Shown here: positions 21,766 to 33,560 of the stretch, one piece after another | Numbering within the stretch: position 1 is the stretch's first letter | Layout of the letters: every line of letters begins with the position of its first letter | Assembly: GCF_016808095.1 (NCBI RefSeq) | Contig: NC_068979.1 | Span: 11,803,001 to 11,867,000, forward strand | From: Vigna angularis | Lineage: Eukaryota > Streptophyta > Magnoliopsida > Fabales > Fabaceae | Reading direction: 5' to 3' | DNA length: 64,000 nucleotides | The notes under the pieces: model-generated | Told to the model about the DNA's origin: nothing | The model's input: the letters and a program-made list of their open reading frames with translations, nothing else | Databases searched by the model: none | Made by a program: the position numbers and the translations under genes

Positions 21766-23886
21766 TATTCTTTTAAACTTTGAGATATATTTGTATGTAT
21801 AAAAATGGCAAGCAGTTTCCTCAACAAGAAACAGGTTTATATGTAAATAATTCGAGACAGAACAAGTTTGATGATGATTTTGCTGTTTCAGTATTGTCTG
21901 TGAGGTTTATCGTCAGTGTATTTTTTTGGACATGGTAGGTTTTTTCCCAACCTGTTTCAATCAATCTGATTGAATCAGTCCTTGAATGAGATTACTAGTA
22001 CCATGAATACTAGTTTATGAACAGTGTCAGAAAATTCAGTAATTCTTTATTTATTTGGAAACCGTAATTAAATAAGTTTATGCTCAATTCTTATCCTAAG
22101 GGTATTGGAAAGTGAGAATGGAAGATATATAAAATCAACTATGGTGGAATATGTAATTAAGTTGCTGTGTAGATTTTCTTAAAGTTAAATCGAGGATTAT
22201 CTCTTCTTTCAATACAAAAAGAAAAATAAATTTTAAGTGAATTTAAAGATAAATCTTTTTTTTTAAAAAAAAAAGGATATCATAGATAATTATTTCTTTT
22301 TTAATATAAAAACTTAAAAGGAGTCTTTATAATTTAAAGGATACACAAATCAGAATTTGGAATATAATTATAAAATAAATTTTAAGTATTTAGAGCATAT
22401 GTAATTTATTTTACTTTTGTAAGTTTATTAGGCAAATAGTTTTTGTTTTTAATTTTCAAATTATTTTAGATTCAATATTTTTTTTTTATTTCTTTGGTTG
22501 TTTAAACATTTATGTTTATATAGAGACACCAAATGCATTTGTAAACACTTTAAATCATCTATACATGGAAATTAGTTTTTTATTGAAAGGAAACTTTTAG
22601 ACTTCTTGGATTGAAGTCTAATTTTTATCAAAGATAAATTTTGTTGTGGTAAATTTTTTTAAATTATCAATTTATTAGATTGTAGCATTTTTCAGTGTTT
22701 TAATTTAGTTTTCTTTTCTTATTTACTTTTTGAGAATTCAACTTAAAAAACGACTGTAATGTTTTTTTTAATGGAATTGTATCATCTCGTACCAGAATGT
22801 ATAATTTGATATGGAAGTTGTATCAAAGTTTGTATGATCTTACAGTGAATGGCTAGGGAGGAATTAACCAGGTTATTACCAGGCACATAAAGAATTTGTT
22901 TTCTATTTGTCTTTGGATCTGTGAATAAGTTTTTTATTACTGATAACAAAAAATTATAAAACAACAAAAAGTAAGGTGGTTGGCATATTTTAATCTTGGA
23001 AACTTTTAAAATCTAACACCAGATTTGAACTGGTTTTCACTCGGATTGACTTCTTCGCGAAAATTAAGAATGAGAAATATAATATGATTAGTACATAAAT
23101 GACATAAAAGAAATAGCACATGAAGGAATACGTAAGATGAATGACATAAGCAAAAGAAAAAACTTGCTCTGACATGATGAATTGTAATTAAAATTTTCCT
23201 TTGATAATCCGTCAATTCAATTATAATGTTGGACAACTTTTTGTATCAACCCGGTCGTTAAATTGGAGTTATTTATGATAGTGTAGGCCAATAAAATAGT
23301 TTATTTTGAATCATCATTCAGAGAATTAAGTACATTATTGTCCTTAATTATTTTTATTTATGCTAAGGCACATTGGTATCGGAAAAGGAAAAAATTATTT
23401 AACACCGTTTGACGGATATAATGGTTTTAACAAAAATTAATTTTTGTATTTATAAAGAGAATCAGAGAATAAAAGTTAATATGAAATGGGTATAAAAAAA
23501 ATCTGATGTCAAAACGCCATTATTCATGAAAAATCGTTTGTCTACTTTTTTTTTTGCAGCATCTTAACTCTGAGTTATTGACAAACACTTTAACCTTTTA
23601 TTATAGCCACACTATCGCATTCGAAAGTGATATATCTATTGAAAATTTGATTTGATTTAATTCAAACTATATTAAAAGGTAAGTTTAATTCATCTTTTTT
23701 CTCTAATATGATGACCTTTTTTAAATTTTCTCTGATATTTTAAATTCTACTAATCTGGTTAATGAAATTAATATAATTATTTTTATCTAATCGACTCTAA
23801 TGGTGATGATGTTATAATGACATGGAACATAACACGGAATCAAACCTTATCCGTAAAGTTTGAGTTTTATTAGAAATGTTACACGA

Positions 23887-23957
<71 letters not shown>

Positions 23958-24829
23958 TTTTTAGAAAAGTAAGATCAAGTCGAGAAATTTCAAAATAGTG
24001 GGATAAAATTGAAAGAATCATAATAGAGAAAAAAAAAACTATTAAACCTTAAAAAGTATATATTTTTTCGACTATTTACAAATTATAATCAATCTAAATT
24101 AAATTTTGTATTTTCAAACTAATGGTGTGATCTAAAGATTAACTTTAAAATAGGTTAAGCAATAAATGAACTTTTAAAAGTATTATTTTTAAATTGATTA
24201 TTGCTATTAAACCTATTTAGTCAACTTTATTTTAAATAGTTTATTTATTTGTTTCCATTTTATAATATGAAAATCAAAGTCTTACAATAGTAGACAACAG
24301 GTACCTTTCATATGTAATAATGTAATCTTTCAAATTAATTAAACTAATGAAGTATCGATTAATTAAATAAACAACATTCTAATGTAATAAATTTACTTAA
24401 AAAATTAATGTTGTGTGTATCCAGAAAATTTCTGAACGTTAGAAATATTGATTTGGGATTGTTAAAAGTCTACAATTACATTAATATAAATAAATATTAA
24501 ATTATGATCTAAATTTATTTACAATATTTATATAAATTATATTATGTGTAATTTATATAAGTTATAACTTATATAATTTTGGGATTGTAAAAATATTACG
24601 TGTAATTTATACAAGTTATTATAGTAAACAGTAACTTATGATTTCGAGCCAAAATATAACCATGAAAAAAAGAGTAATGATATATATATGAAGTTGTTTT
24701 ATATTCATAATAATACATTATCATATCCAACAAATGTGAAAAATAGATAAAAACTTAGGAATCAATTGTAGTTGTCATTTTTTTTTTATGATTGTCTTCT
24801 TCTGTAAGAGAACTAATAATATTAAACAA
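21766..24829. other. Intergenic AT-rich DNA of block A
   Basis: No gene is seen in these 3.06 kb. The sequence is paralogous to 49590-52560 in block B, with small indels. Notable are a long (TA)n tract absent from B and a conserved patch near 22850-22930 (TTAACCAGGTTATTACCAGG) with no recognisable coding role. Confidence 0.75.
23888..23952. repeat. (TA)n microsatellite
   Basis: About 65 bases of uninterrupted TA dinucleotides. The equivalent position in block B (near 51575-51590) lacks the tract, so it expanded, or was lost, after the duplication. Confidence 0.97.
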
Positions 24830-25265
24830 TTTTTTAATAAATAATCAATAACTATCAGTTTTAGACAAAATATTAAACTCTACACTTGGTAATCACCATT
24901 AATTTATTAGTCACGCACGTGTCGTCAATGTTTGGTGGAAGTAGAGTTAAACCAAAGGTTTTTAAATTAACAACTTGTATTTCTCTTCCTTTTTAATTAT
25001 TCCTCTTAACGTGTGAAAGGAAGAATTTTAAATTGACCTATGTTAGGTAGGGAATCAGATTATTGGTGTTTATCTGCTAATCCTGCATTATTTCTCGTAA
25101 ATTTTTCCTTTCATGCTAAGTTTTTTTTTTAATTGAATAAAACAAGTAACATCGTTGACGTTTACATGGGAAAACACAGTCTCGTGAACTTTAATAAATT
25201 ATAATAATACATTATCTTCTTATTGAAATTACCAAGATTCATTCCCGCCAGAAGATGTTTGACAT
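24830..25265 (-). repeat. Diverged second copy of the lipase upstream region
   Basis: Order and content parallel 21290-21765: ATTAAACTCTAC, CACGCACGTGTCGTC, GGTGGAAGTA-AGTTAAA, AACGTGTGAAAGGA, GAATCAGATTATTGGTG, TGCTAATCCTGCAT, GTTGACGTTTAC and ACCAAGATTCATTCCCGCC. Divergence is far greater than between blocks A and B, and block B carries both copies (47880-48060 plus 49430-49600, and 52530-52940). No lipase exon follows it. Confidence 0.65.
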
Positions 25266-25663
25266 AAAAGTGAGATATTAAACGATACTCTTATAATTTG
25301 ACTAGCATTTCAATATTTGTAAATATAATAAATAACAAATAGTTATATGTAATATTATTTATGAGGTCACATTTATATTATAATAATAAATTGATTTTCA
25401 TTATATCATCACTTCTCTTTCTCCAATAGCGTGTATTGACATTCTTTATACTTTTGCTTTATATTGGCATTATGTTTTTCATTTGATTAGGGTTTAGTAA
25501 CAGATGAAAGCTCAATTTTTTTGTGGAAAATGATATTTTCAACAATAACTTTTCACAACATTTTGACATGGAATACGTGTCAAAATTTTAGTGGTGCACG
25601 TGAAAAATATTTTTTTAATATCAGAATGACGTGGCAATGAAAATTGAGGGCACATTTCAAAAT

Positions 25664-25832
25664 GGAAAATGATACTTGAACAATCATTTTTGACAACATT
25701 TAGACACGTGCACACGTGTCAAAATCTGAGTGGTCCATTTTCATTTAATTTTTCCAACTAGACCACTCAGATTTTGACACGTGTGCGCGTGTCTAAATGT
25801 TGTCAAAAATGGTTGTTCAAGAAGCATTTTCC
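25664..25832. mobile_element. Hairpin MITE, Mutator-like (9-bp TSD)
   Basis: The element starts GGAAAATGATACTTGAACAA and ends with its near-complement TTGTTCAAGAAGCATTTTCC. Sixty-base arms (25676-25735 and 25761-25820) pair almost perfectly around a 25-base loop. TTTCAAAAT is duplicated at 25655-25663 and 25833-25841. Nine-base duplications and GG...CC ends indicate the Mutator superfamily. The arms contain ACACGTG cores. Confidence 0.87.
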
Positions 25833-25939
25833 TTTCAAAATTTAGCTTCATTTCAAAATTTTCAAATTTCCAATCCGAGGAGCATTTCAGAAAGAGAAGG
25901 TCGAGCACGAGAACTAGAGAGAGAAACTCGTCTTTGTTG

Positions 25940-26215
25940 CATCCAACCACCACTGCCGTCGAAGTGTCGTCGTACCTAGATGGTGTTGTCTTCCCTCCAC
26001 CCAGCCACCCATTGTTGCCGCAGTGCCGCCCTAGTGCCAGCATTCGAAGGCAAAACCTAGACGGTTCGTCTTCCGTCCTCCTAGCCACCCTACTGCCGTA
26101 GTGCCACTGTAGTGCCGACGTTCGAAGGCAAAACCTAAATAGTATGGTCTTCCCTCCTCCCAACCACCCAGTGTCGCTGGAGTGCCGCCGCAGTGCCGTC
26201 GGAGTACCTTTATAA
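25940..26215. repeat. GC-rich ~80-bp tandem repeat, three units
   Basis: The motif AAACCTAGA-GGT-TGTCTTCC recurs at 25975, 26056 and 26134, each followed by CCTCC-AGCCACCC and GCCG-AGTGCCG runs. It stands out in an AT-rich setting and may be a fragment of an unidentified gene or transposon. The short open frames here do not agree on a protein. Confidence 0.65.
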
Positions 26216-27269
26216 AAGGTTTTTTCTTCCTTTTAACTATGACTTGCGTCCTTAATGAATCGTACCTTTGTTGTTTTTGTTTTAATGTTTAATAGCAATT
26301 ATCGGTCCCGGCAGTTGCTGTAAGATAGATTTCTAGAGATTTTGAAATTGATTTTTGTCTTTCGAACGACTAGGTGTTAATTTTTCTGCACCTGCCAAGT
26401 GTTTGAAGGGATGCATGAATGAACTTGAGAGTTGATTTTTTTTCAATAGTCTCGATGACTGACTGCATATCTTTTTTCAATACTATTTTATAGATCCTTA
26501 TTAGTGAACTTGGTAGGTAGAGGCTACCTATATTTTTGAATTGTATGAGAGCTAAATTGCTTTTGATTTTTGTATCGTGTTGTTATGTGATTGTAATGAT
26601 GCCTATGGATTCTGGAAATTTTGATACATATACTCTTTTATGTTATATGAAAAAGAAACGTAAAATGGGGTTTTAATTTGGGATTGATTATTTATGATGT
26701 ATAGACTAATCTGTCTAATTTTATAATGGATTGTTAAATATGAACATATTGATTGATCAATCTTTTCTGCAATCCTTCTTGTGATATATGCAAAATAAAA
26801 GTATATGAGTGTATGAATATTAAATGTTGATACATGAATGATATATATACACTTAGGTAATGAAGATAAACTTACTTTTTATTCTATTTTAGACTAAAAT
26901 AAGAGAAAGAAAGTTTTAGTGAACTGTTTGCTGTTTTATAATGTTTCTGCTAAAAACAGAAAAGTAAAATGTCGTTGTTAAATTTTATTTTGCCAGAAAA
27001 TTTCTACTGTCTTTATTCTGTTTTGCTGGAAATCTACACTAAAATTATTTGCTGTTTGGGTTAAAATGAAAAAAAAAAAAAAGAAATTGATGCAAGGGAG
27101 TTTTGTTGTTTTGAATATAATGGTGCAGAATGATTGATTGAGTTAGTTGATTAAATCTTGTTTAAAATATATATTTATATAGTGTGGGTGCATGGCATAT
27201 ATATTATTGTATGGGATGTTAGTCAAAATTGATATATATTATATTATTATTTGATATATTATATTATAT

Positions 27270-27322
<53 letters not shown>

Positions 27323-27527
27323 GTTTATTACGTTTTTTATTATATAGCATAAGTTTTCGGTTTAAATTTTGGATCTAAAATATTCTAATTATTATGTTAT
27401 ATATTATACAACTTACTAATATATATTTTATTTAGGACTTTGGTATACAAGATTACAATGTTATATATTATAAAGTGCAGTAAATTTTTCTAGTGGAATA
27501 TATAAAATAATATATTACAATATATGA

Positions 27528-27585
<58 letters not shown>

Positions 27586-27846
27586 TAGATAACTTGTAAA
27601 AAGGAGTTATTAGTATATTATATTAAGGATTAGATAATACTTTGGAATTAAAAGTAATAACTAGAATGCTACAATAATATAATTATATAAAGAGGTATGA
27701 AGTTGTTAACGTAGTAAACTGCTGGTTTAAATTGAGTTAATCAATATTTATTAGATAAGTGAAGGTTATTTTTGTACTTTGGTTGGATTGGTAGTGATGG
27801 ATTGCACAATGTTTGTAATGTTTATTTTTGTTAATGTAGTGATGGA
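26216..27846. other. AT-rich non-coding stretch with simple repeats
   Basis: No gene is seen. (ATATT)n then (TA)n occupy 27255-27320, and a second (TA)n tract lies at 27537-27581. This stretch is missing from block B, so it belongs to an insertion specific to A or to a deletion in B. Confidence 0.7.
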
Positions 27847-28464
27847 TTGTACTTTAGTTCAAGTGATTATGTTGAAGAAGCAAACTTATGTTTGACAGCT
27901 AATGTTGATGACACTGCAAGCCAAGTAAGTTGCTCTAGCCTTGATACTAGTGAATTTGATGTACAAAAAGCTTTTCTTGAATTGCTTGATGAATCTGAGA
28001 AATTGAATGTTGCTCATAAAAATTTGGAAAAGGAATTTAAACAATTGCAAATTAAATATGATAAGGCATTAGATGAGGAAGTAAGTTTGAGAAATAAAAT
28101 TTGCAACTTGGAAATGAAAGAGTCTTCAAATGTTGAACATCCTGTTGAATGTCTTTCATGTAAGAGTCATATGCTTGATATTGATATTCTTGAAAATCTT
28201 CTTGAAGTTGCAAATGGAAATAATAATGTTGAAATGCCTATAACTGTTAAAAAGGTTTATAAAAACAAAAATATTTTTACAAGTAAGAACCAAATTAAAA
28301 GAACCCGTAGGGTATGGGTTGAAAAAGAAACTGTGTCTTATAGAAACCCAAATGTTGTCACATGCTTTTATTGTATGAAAAAGGGACACACTTCTAACAA
28401 ACATAGAATTAAACATTTTGATGTTCCAAATGGAAAATATGTTTGGATTCTTGTTATAAAGTAA
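27847..28464 (+). pseudogene. Copia gag C-terminal fragment with zinc knuckle
   Basis: An open frame of 205 codons contains EEANLCLTANVDD, a coiled-coil stretch (FLELLDESEKLNVAHKNLEK), CLSCKSHMLDIDILENLLE and a knuckle CFYCMKKGHTSNKH in which the final Cys is replaced by His. The sequence continues IKHFDVPNGKYVWI. This order (acidic EEANLCL, a leucine-rich helix, CKSH, a CCHC knuckle and a VW-P-type repeat) is typical of legume copia gag-pol. Protease, integrase and RT do not follow, so it is a remnant. Its probable 3' LTR is at 29388-30515. Confidence 0.65.
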
Positions 28465-28509
28465 ATTGTCTCTAACCTCAAAGGACCCAAATGAGATTAT
28501 GGGGACCAA

Positions 28510-29387
28510 AACTCTATAATTTGGTTTTGCAGGTTAATTTTTCAAAAGGAAAAGAAGACTCTATGGTATCCTGGTATTTTTTAAGAGCTTTGAAATAATT
28601 TATGAATGTTAGATGTGTCTTAAGTTGAAAATTTGGCCCAAATTTGTGTTTTTCGAAAATTAACGTAAATAATCGATTACCAAGCGTAATAATCGATTAT
28701 CTCGTTCTCAAAAATTTGGATTTCGAAAATATGGCTCGCACATAATCGATTATTTAAAGTAATAATCGATTATCTTAAGTCACAGCATAAAAAAAAAACT
28801 TTTTTTAAAATTTTTAAGGAATCTGTCTTTGATTTTTAAAGGGAATATTACTTTTAGGGGAGTAATTTTTAATGAATTAAGAGGATCCAAATTCTTTTTA
28901 AGTTAACAAATTTAGGAGGAGCATAAAGATTAGATGTTTTTCTGATTATGATAAAAAATGGGGAAATCTATTTTTGATTGACATATTATGTGATAACTGG
29001 TACCTATATAAGGGGAAGATATAAGAGTTTGTTAGATATCTTGATTTTATCTCTATTATGGATTAATTAATACTGTTTGTACTTCTTAATTAGAGTTGAA
29101 TTTTTGTTTTTCTTATATTCCATGAGGTATTCTATTCTTTCATGTTATGAAATTTCAATTTTATTTCTGTTTTGAAATGCATCAATTCTTTTGTTGAGGG
29201 GGAGCAAAATTTGAGGGGGAGTTTTTCCACTTTTTTACTTTTTACTTATGATCAAAAAGGGGGAGAAAACTTCTAATTTAAGTGGTGCAATTATTACTAA
29301 CATGTTTGTAAGTATGAAATCTGTGCAGGAAATTAGAAATGCTTTTAACAAGAAGATATTTTTTATCATCATAAAAAAGGGAGAGAT
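28510..29387 (+). mobile_element. Internal non-coding region of the copia remnant
   Basis: It includes scattered TAATCGATTA-type palindromes (28672-28780), GGGGGAGCAAAATTTGAGGG near 29200 and an AAAAAAGGGAGAGAT polypurine tract that ends at the LTR start. No protein is recognisable. Confidence 0.45.
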
Positions 29388-30515
29388 TGTTACCAATGAG
29401 GAGCATTGGTATCTTGAAGCTACTGTGAAATTTTGATGGTGATAAAAGTTGAAGAATGGAAGACTCTAAATGCATCTTTGTTAAACGCATTTTGTAGAAA
29501 CAAATGTATAGGATAAAATGTAATGATGTAATCGATTATCAAGAGCAATAATCGATTATCAAGAGCAATAATCGATTATCATGAGCAATAATCGATTATC
29601 AAGAGCAATAATCGATTATCATGAGCCAGTTTAAAGAAGAGTTGCTTGCGCAAATAATCGATTATTACACATAATAATCGATTATCACTATTTCATTTAA
29701 TTCTGTCAAAGTCTCTGGAATAATCAATTATTGCTCAGGATAATCGATTATCACTTTTTTGAAAACCCCATAACAGACACAAATAATCGATTATCACTTT
29801 TGATAATCGATTATCAGTGGCAATTGGGAGATGTCTTTTCAGTTTTTGACCCTGCACAAAACTAGGCTTATAAATAGAGGTCTTCACAGCTCTTAGAAAG
29901 AACTTTTCAATTGAGAGTATTAGAGTTTTGTGCCTAGGGAAAGTTCTCTGTGAGTGAAAAGGATCTATGCCATTTTGAGAATACAGTTTGTCTGAGGAAG
30001 TTCTCAAAGTGATAGAGTGCTCTTGTCTGGTCTTGTGAGTAGGAGAAGCTTGCGCTTTGTGTGTCAAAGGTCGGAGCAGTTCTCTTCAAGTTGGCAAAGC
30101 TGTTGCTTCAGGTTCGTGTGTCGAAGGAAGCTCTTCCGGTTCGTTTGTCGAAGGAAGTTACTTGTTGCACTCTTCTGGTTCATTTGTCGAAGGAAGTTGT
30201 TTTCTATTCTTTGCTCATTTCATTATCTTGTAATTTGTACAACTATATTTTTAGTGGAACTGTTAATCACTTTTTATAGTGATTAACGACTGGACGTAGA
30301 TTCTGTTGAATCGAACCAGTATAAAAATTACTCGTGTGATTTTCTATTCCCTATATTTTTTATCTTTTACGCATATCAACTGTTCGATAAATTTTCTGAA
30401 AGAAAATTGATTTTCTAAAAACAGACCAATTTATTTTTAAAAAGTGACCGAACACGCTTTTTGCTACTCTAAGCTTTATTCCGCTGCGTTACACTCTTTT
30501 TCGTACCAATCAACA
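29388..30515 (+). mobile_element. Probable copia LTR with palindrome-rich U3
   Basis: The start TGTTACCAATGAGG follows a GGGAGAGAT polypurine run; the end is ACCAATCAACA. Length is 1128 bases with TG...CA ends. A TATAAATA box lies at 29869-29876, downstream of a cluster of TAATCGATTA sites. No TSD could be confirmed, and a 5' partner LTR is not in the window. Confidence 0.5.
29529..29816. repeat. Cluster of TAATCGATTA palindromes upstream of a TATA box
   Basis: Five copies of a 20-base unit (ATCGATTATCAAGAGCAATA or its ATGAGC variant) run in register from 29530 to about 29625. At least five more AATCGATTAT sites are spaced out to 29816. The core TAATCGATTA is a perfect 10-base palindrome. 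The array lies 50-340 bases upstream of the TATA box of the LTR. Confidence 0.9.
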
Positions 30516-30668
30516 CAAAAAACATTATTATCCTAAATTAGTACAAGTCTTCTACAATAATATACGTATTTTTTTTATGACTAAGTCATTCATACTAAAG
30601 TCAAAAAAGTTAGAATGACCATAACTCCACCACTTTTTTGTTCTCTTATAAACATATGTTCTCTATGA

Positions 30669-31340
30669 GTGCCTTTTGAAGGAAGTATATTTGATGAGTG
30701 GAGAGATGATTACTCTGGTGTAGATGATAGGCTAATGCTTTGTAACTCGAATGCAAACATGACAAGTAGAATTATGGATGGGTTGATGAAAATTAACAAT
30801 AGAATAATCCATTACATTATATGTCACATTTTGGTTCCTCATTCAAATAACCTTGCACAAGCTATAGAAGATAATCTTATTTTGATGTGGACACTTCTCA
30901 CGTCAAGGGAGATTAACTCGGCTCATCTCATCAAACAAAAAATGAAAAAGGCCTTAAGAGACAATGTTCCTATACCATATCCACAATTGATTAGCATTTT
31001 TATGGAGCACTTTGAAGTTCCTTTGAATGATGAGCCTTATGTACCAGAAGTCCTTTAAATTTTAAGCTGTAGTTATCAGTTGTTTAAATTTATTAGAAAC
31101 ATAGATGAACACTAGGTTCACAAATGAGACGATATTCAACCATTTCCTGATTACCACCTACCATTTCCTCCTCGACAAGATACTTCTTCTGTTATGCAGA
31201 CTGAAATTATGAACGAGATCCATGATCTTCGGAAAATTGTTGGCAACAAATTTGACAACATTGATGCTGGAGTTGGACACCTCGAGGAAGACATGGATTA
31301 TCTCCACTGTCACTTTGGGCCACAAGGGCTCTCTTAAATT
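30669..31340 (+). pseudogene. Plant transposon-associated protein remnant
   Basis: The frame 30669-31058 (129 codons) includes NNRIIHYIICHILVPHSNN, then DNLILMWTLLTSREINSAHL and PYPQLISIFMEHFEVPLNDE. This resembles the 'putative plant transposon protein' ORF family common around legume gypsy and Tat elements. A further piece at 31190-31340 (EIHDLRKIVGNKFDNIDAGV, then LHCHFGPQGLS stop) looks like its coiled-coil C-terminus. The two parts are separated by stops, so it is a remnant. Family assignment is from memory of conserved blocks. Confidence 0.45.
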
Positions 31341-32505
31341 TTATTGTATTATCTTTTAATTTTATGATTATGTTTTTGTAATGACTTTTATGAATTAATA
31401 AAATACCTTCCATTTTAGTCCATGAATTTCTTCACTCCTATTCGTGTCATTTTGTTCTCTATATATATTAAAAACTTAAATCATACTAAATTATAACTTG
31501 ATTATACGCTTAGACCACAAATCATAAATCACATTTCAACCACTACATTAACTCTATTTTACCCATTTTCCCTCTGGTAATCGATTACAACATTACTATA
31601 ATTGATTACAAAGGCATGCAATTTGAATTACAAACTCTGGTAATCGATTACAACATTATTCTAATCGATTACAGAGGCCTGTGATTCGAATTACATCCAT
31701 TGATCAATTATACTAACATTGTAATCGAGTACCAGTGAAATCGTGTACCCCTTGAACGATTTCAAAATTAAGTAATCAATTATAGTTAATGGTAATTGAT
31801 AACTAGACTCAGAAAACTTGTGGGGGTGCATGACTTTACCTTTAATCATTTTTTGCCTATAATGGTAATATGCACATATTTTTTGCTAGAAACATAAAAT
31901 ATCCTATGATTTTAAATAGATGTTTAAAGACCTAAGATAAATATTTATTTGGTTAGGATTGTTAGTGTATGTTCTAATCACATTGATTAAAGTAGAGTTT
32001 TCCATGTGCAAATAGAGCAATCTGTGTGAGGTAAAATCTATGTTGAAAGAGTTAAGCTTGTATAAAACATCTTTTGAAGTTTATGTACATCTATCCAAGT
32101 AAGGAAAGTTCTTGAAGCTAGATGTATGCTAGACTTAATATTATTCGATGGTTCGATAGTGAGTAAACAATATGTCTAATAAAAATCAAACATTGCTTCT
32201 AAGGTGTATACTTTAACAACAAACAACAAAGAATAATGGCTCGTGATTTCAAACAAACGTGAATATGCTGGTCGAAATTTGAGTGCTCGAAGGATCAGAA
32301 AGTTGTAAAGATAACAAACTCTACAAATACAAGGCCGAATTTGTTACCATGCGAATTCTACTTTGGGCTACCATGGTGAAACATCTTGGGTCACCAATAG
32401 AGCCAAAAGCACCATAAATATTTCAAGAGGAACAAACTTAAACATGAGGATGCCAAGACAAGGGTGCCAAAAAGAAAGGCGAGACTAGAAAGTGCATTTT
32501 ATATT
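31341..32505. other. AT-rich stretch with residual palindromes
   Basis: No gene is seen. 31575-31805 contains five or six TAATCGATTAC-like or decayed AATTGATTAC sites, again suggesting LTR debris. From about 31930 the order of short motifs (AAACATCTTTTGAAGTTTAT, AGTAAGGAAAG) loosely parallels 53400-53480, so the right part may be the far end of block A. Confidence 0.4.
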
Positions 32506-33126
32506 TTAGGTTATATAATTCATAATACAAATTTGAAAAAAAAAATACATTATGAATTGTATAATTCATAATGCGAATTTATTGTACAATCTATGATGCC
32601 AATACAATTAAAATGCAAATTACATTATAGATTATATAATTCATAATATAAATTTGAAAGACACTAAAAATATAAATTATTGAATTGTACAATCTATAAT
32701 GCAAATTTACATTTGAGATTGTACAAATTGAAATGCAAAATTAGAAGACAATAAGAATGTCAAATTGTAATACAAATTTACATTTTAAATTGTAAAAGTA
32801 CAATGAAAATGTACAACACAATCCATAATACAAATTATATTTCGGAATGTACAATAATTCATATTGCAAATTACATTTTTAAATGTACATTAACATATTG
32901 GGGGTGCAAATTTTTAATAAGGAGTAACTAAGTCCTTTCAGTGATACTATGAAAGTGCAAGAAGAAAACATGGGGTACATGAACAAATCCCATACTAAAA
33001 CACCTTCATTTTTAGAAGCATTGAGTTCCATTAAAAAAAATGCTTAATTATTGATAAAAAAGAATTGTTGATAATTATCTCTAAATAAACATCTATCCCG
33101 TAGATCAATAAATTTTGTTTGTCAAT
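32506..33126. repeat. Start of block B: AT-rich repeats then duplicated sequence
   Basis: The CATAATGCAAATTTA-type array (32510-32890) and the following AATAAGGAGTAACTAAGTC, then AAGAAAACATGGGGTACA, match 16770-17430. The final TCAAT (33122-33126) is the left TSD of the Tekay element. Confidence 0.8.
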
Positions 33127-33560
33127 TGTCAGAACCATTAAAACATACCCAAAAACCCCTCTGAACGGACGTCAGGTGTCAAGCTGAAGGGAGTCAGAAA
33201 TCAGATAGTGGAGTGCAGGTGTCAGCAGAGGAGCGGACGTTCGTTTTAAGAAAAACTGAGTTTTTAGAAAATCACGTCTCACTCTCTGCATGCACCTTCT
33301 TCTCCAAAACTCTGATCTTTCATTTCTCCTTCTTCTCTCTAAAAAGCTATCCCTTCTCTCTACCGAAACTCACCATTTCTCTACTCCAATCTCCGTTCAG
33401 GCACCATAGAAGCACTTCCGGCGTCCCAAGCTTCAGTTTGAACCGACCAGTTTTGAGTTATGAACGGGTAAGTTCTTCTTGTCCTTAGCCATTCGTTCTC
33501 GGACACATGCAAACCAAGTTCTGGTTGCATGAATTCATAGCCTCATTCTGAACCATTTTG

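Noticed and set aside
22782..23236. Short minus-strand frames conserved in part in block B (50709-50909)
   Set aside because: Frames are not preserved between the A and B copies (indels, different stops), so the similarity reflects the segmental duplication rather than coding.
29529..29816. Recombination or attachment sites at the TAATCGATTA cluster
   Set aside because: No integrase or recombinase gene is associated; the setting is a plant LTR upstream of a TATA box, so a transcriptional role is more plausible.
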